From Pyropia yezoensis (taxonomy: Eukaryota > Rhodophyta > Bangiophyceae > Bangiales > Bangiaceae), in NCBI GenBank assembly GCA_009829735.1, contig CM020618.1, forward strand, positions 38,230,894 through 38,294,893: DNA of 64,000 nucleotides, written 5' to 3'. Below are positions 62,128-64,000 of the stretch, one piece after another (positions within the stretch are counted from its first letter, which is position 1; the number at the start of each line of letters is the position of its first letter). The translations under genes were made by a program, and so were the position numbers. The notes under the pieces are model-generated. The model did not search any database and had not been told where the DNA came from. It saw only the letters and a program-made list of their open reading frames with translations.

Positions 62128-63470
62128 CAGTCGGTCTCCAAATTTAATGGCCCACGCTGGGAGGTCACTTTTGGGCACCAAATCAATCATGGACGTGATC
62201 CAAAAACCGGCCTCTGCGGCGCCGATCTACGGCATTCACGTCACTTGGGCGCAGCGCCTGCCCAGTACCGTGCTATAACGAAGCGTCCGTAGCTTCGCTG
62301 CCCGTGCGAAAAAAAAAAACAGCACGATGGCGAAGACCAGCAGGACGCGCCTGTGCCCTCAAGAGATCGGTGCCATCAAGATGATGGTGGGGAACAAGAT
62401 GTCGAATGGTGCCATCGCCACGGCCCTGGGCCTCAACAAGAGCACAGTCGCCTACCCTGCTGCCATCGCCCGGCGTGTCGGCGCCGACGTCGGCAAGGAC
62501 GGCAGGGGGCGCGCGAAGCTGCTGAGCCCCCGCGAGCTGCGCGGGCTCCATCGGCTGGTCGACGAGAACCCATTAGCTTCCATCGCTGAAATAACGGAGA
62601 AGGTCAACAGCGAGCGCACCAGGATGACTGGCAGGCCGGCGCTGCGCAACATTTCTCCCAGCACGTTGCGGAGGGCGGTCAAGGCGCTTGGGCTGCTCTC
62701 CTGCACCCCCGCCCAGAAGCCGTTTGTGTCGGCCGTCAACAAGCGCAAGCGGCTCCAGTGGGGCAAGGACCACCTGAACTGGTCCTACCAGTGGGCCTGG
62801 GTTCTCTTTTTGCACGAGAGCTCCTTCCAGGTCCGCCAGCCGCAGTCACGCCGTGTGTGGCGCCAGCGCGGCCAGCGCGTCCAGACCAAGAACCTGCGCC
62901 CAACGTTCAAGAGCGGCTGGGAACAGGTGATGGTGTGGGGCGCGTTCTCAACGCGTGGGCGGACCCCGCTGGTGCGTGTGGAGGGGTCTATGAATGGGGC
63001 ATCCTACGTGGAGCTCCTGGAGATTGTCGTTGTGCACTTTCTCTGCGCGGACTACAGGGCGCCGGATGGGGCGCTCTTCCAAGAGGACCTGGCGCCATGC
63101 CACACTGCTAAGGCGTCCAAGACGTGCAAGGAGGCTCTCGGGATCAAGGTGCTCCCCTGGGTTGGGCAGAACCCTGACCTCAACCCCATCGAAAATGCCT
63201 GGGCGGACCCCGAGCGCCGCCTGCGTGCCCGCTCCGTGGCGCCTAAGACAAAGGATGAGCTCTTCGCAGCCTTCGAGGAGGAGTGCACAGCAATACCCGA
63301 TGCCGATTTCAAGAAGCTCACAGAGAACATGTGCCGACGTGTGCGAGGGGTGGTGGCGGCGAATGGGGCTGGGACCAAGTACCAAAGGTCTATTCCATAT
63401 AGCTAGTCACCTGAGATGACCCGACTTCTCGCCTCCCGCATGCCTCAGTACGTGCCGGGAGCGACCACTG
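62128..63470 (+). mobile_element. Tc1/mariner-family DNA transposon
   Basis: 1343 bp between TA dinucleotides (62126-62127 and 63471-63472), the target duplication of this superfamily. Ends are short and imperfect inverted repeats: CAGTCGGTCTCC on the left, CAGTGGTCGCTCCC as the reverse complement of the right. It contains one transposase gene. The poor match of the ends leaves the exact borders uncertain. Confidence 0.6.
62327..63406 (+). CDS. Tc1/mariner transposase, DD34E type with altered first Asp
   Basis: 359 residues, uninterrupted, ATG 62327 (MAKTSRTRLCPQEIG). N-terminal paired-type helix-turn-helix (MMVGNKMSNGAIATALGLN, about 22-40) and a second DNA-binding segment to about 125. The catalytic domain shows WVLFLHESSF, where the family has D in the (S)DES/T motif: residue 163 is His. 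The second Asp is D254 in FQEDLAPCH, the third is E289 in PDLNPIENAW, spaced 34 residues apart. With the first metal-binding Asp replaced, this copy is probably catalytically dead although its frame is intact, so it is either a young casualty or kept for another reason. TcIS630/Tc1-mariner membership is secure. Confidence 0.92.
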   Translation: MAKTSRTRLCPQEIGAIKMMVGNKMSNGAIATALGLNKSTVAYPAAIARRVGADVGKDGRGRAKLLSPRELRGLHRLVDENPLASIAEITEKVNSERTRMTGRPALRNISPSTLRRAVKALGLLSCTPAQKPFVSAVNKRKRLQWGKDHLNWSYQWAWVLFLHESSFQVRQPQSRRVWRQRGQRVQTKNLRPTFKSGWEQVMVWGAFSTRGRTPLVRVEGSMNGASYVELLEIVVVHFLCADYRAPDGALFQEDLAPCHTAKASKTCKEALGIKVLPWVGQNPDLNPIENAWADPERRLRARSVAPKTKDELFAAFEEECTAIPDADFKKLTENMCRRVRGVVAANGAGTKYQRSIPYS

Positions 63471-63472
63471 TA

Positions 63473-64000
63473 CGTTTTTTATCGAGTACAGTACTCATAG
63501 GCATGAGATAGCGCCGTTTTCTTGTATTTTCAGGGATGGCCTCATGCGCTCAAACAGATATCACTCTGTTCGTAGCCAGGACAGCGGTGTGACTCTTTCG
63601 TAAAAATCGGCAACTCCCCCGTTTCTCACTTTTGAGCTTCTTTTACGCGGTGCATTGTGCTTTCGTACTCTAGAGGTTCAGGACGAGCGTCTTCTCCCCT
63701 GTTCCACGCTATATTGCTTCCTCGCCGTGACAGAGAAGAACAGAGGTTGTTGTTCCTGACCGCCGATCGGACGTAAAAGTCGGATACGGGGGCTACCTCA
63801 GAAGCACATAATAAACAAGTAACTTGGACTGAACTATGTCAGGCTGAAGCGCCGCCAGACATGGTTCTTCCCTTCACCCCAACCCGTCACTGCTTGCACC
63901 GCCATTGCACCTGGCACTCTCCCCGACCATCTTCCTGGTGGTTGCCCCTCGCGTCGGCGTCGCGCTTTCTACCGACTGACGAAGGAGACGGCTGTCCTGG
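63473..64000. other. Right-end flank, no supported gene
   Basis: Balanced composition. It holds the near-palindrome GAGTACAGTACTC (63484-63496), 14 bp from the transposon end. No long open frame or RNA gene recognised. Confidence 0.5.

Noticed and set aside
1-64000. tRNA or rRNA genes
   Set aside because: No cloverleaf-compatible A/B-box pair or rRNA core motif was recognised by eye; a covariance-model scan would be decisive.

Overview
The window is nuclear DNA from a GC-rich, intron-poor eukaryote. Long single-exon host genes (a KDM5-type demethylase, the TFIIIB subunit BDP1, an RBR ubiquitin ligase), very long C/G homopolymer runs and heavy loading with chromodomain Ty3/gypsy elements fit a bangiophyte red alga such as Porphyra/Pyropia. 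That assignment is inference; nothing in the sequence names the species.

Left part (1-30 kb) is mostly mobile DNA. Element A (851-9089, coding on the minus strand) is an LTR chromovirus with 571-bp LTRs that differ at only three positions and a perfect 5-bp target duplication (AGCAT), so it is young. After a low-complexity stretch (9.1-10.4 kb) comes a decayed KDZ-type DNA transposon on the minus strand (10.5-15.1 kb), whose transposase carries a C-terminal Ulp1-like cysteine protease. It abuts a 498-bp higher-order tandem array (15.15-16.67 kb). Roughly 16.9-19.4 kb holds no recognisable gene. A second transposase remnant (19.4-20.2 kb) is cut by the 5' LTR of element B (20196-24566, plus strand). 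Element B stops where an inverted LTR of the same family begins. That LTR is the 3' LTR of element C (24567 to the gap, minus strand). A 500-N assembly gap (29946-30445) hides the rest of C.

Middle (30.4-38.3 kb): a GGC/GCC-rich low-complexity block, the C-terminal half of a PIF1-like helicase, and an unrecognised minus-strand gene with a clean in-phase GT-AG intron, a 184-bp tandem duplication and two short repeat tracts.

Right part (38.3-64 kb) is host gene territory: an F-box/LRR-like gene (+), a large disordered CxC/CxxC protein (-), a long gene-poor low-complexity stretch (44.2-49.1 kb), an RBR E3 ligase (-), another low-complexity stretch (51.6-55.3 kb), and then KDM5 (+) and BDP1 (-) as a convergent pair. 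A Tc1/mariner copy with an altered catalytic residue follows at 62.1-63.5 kb.

Themes across the window: both chromovirus families carry a long open frame antisense to pol, next to the 3' LTR. Five host genes have a sense-strand C-rich tract close to or just upstream of the start. C/G homopolymers of 16-27 bp are common to the right of 30.8 kb and almost absent to the left.
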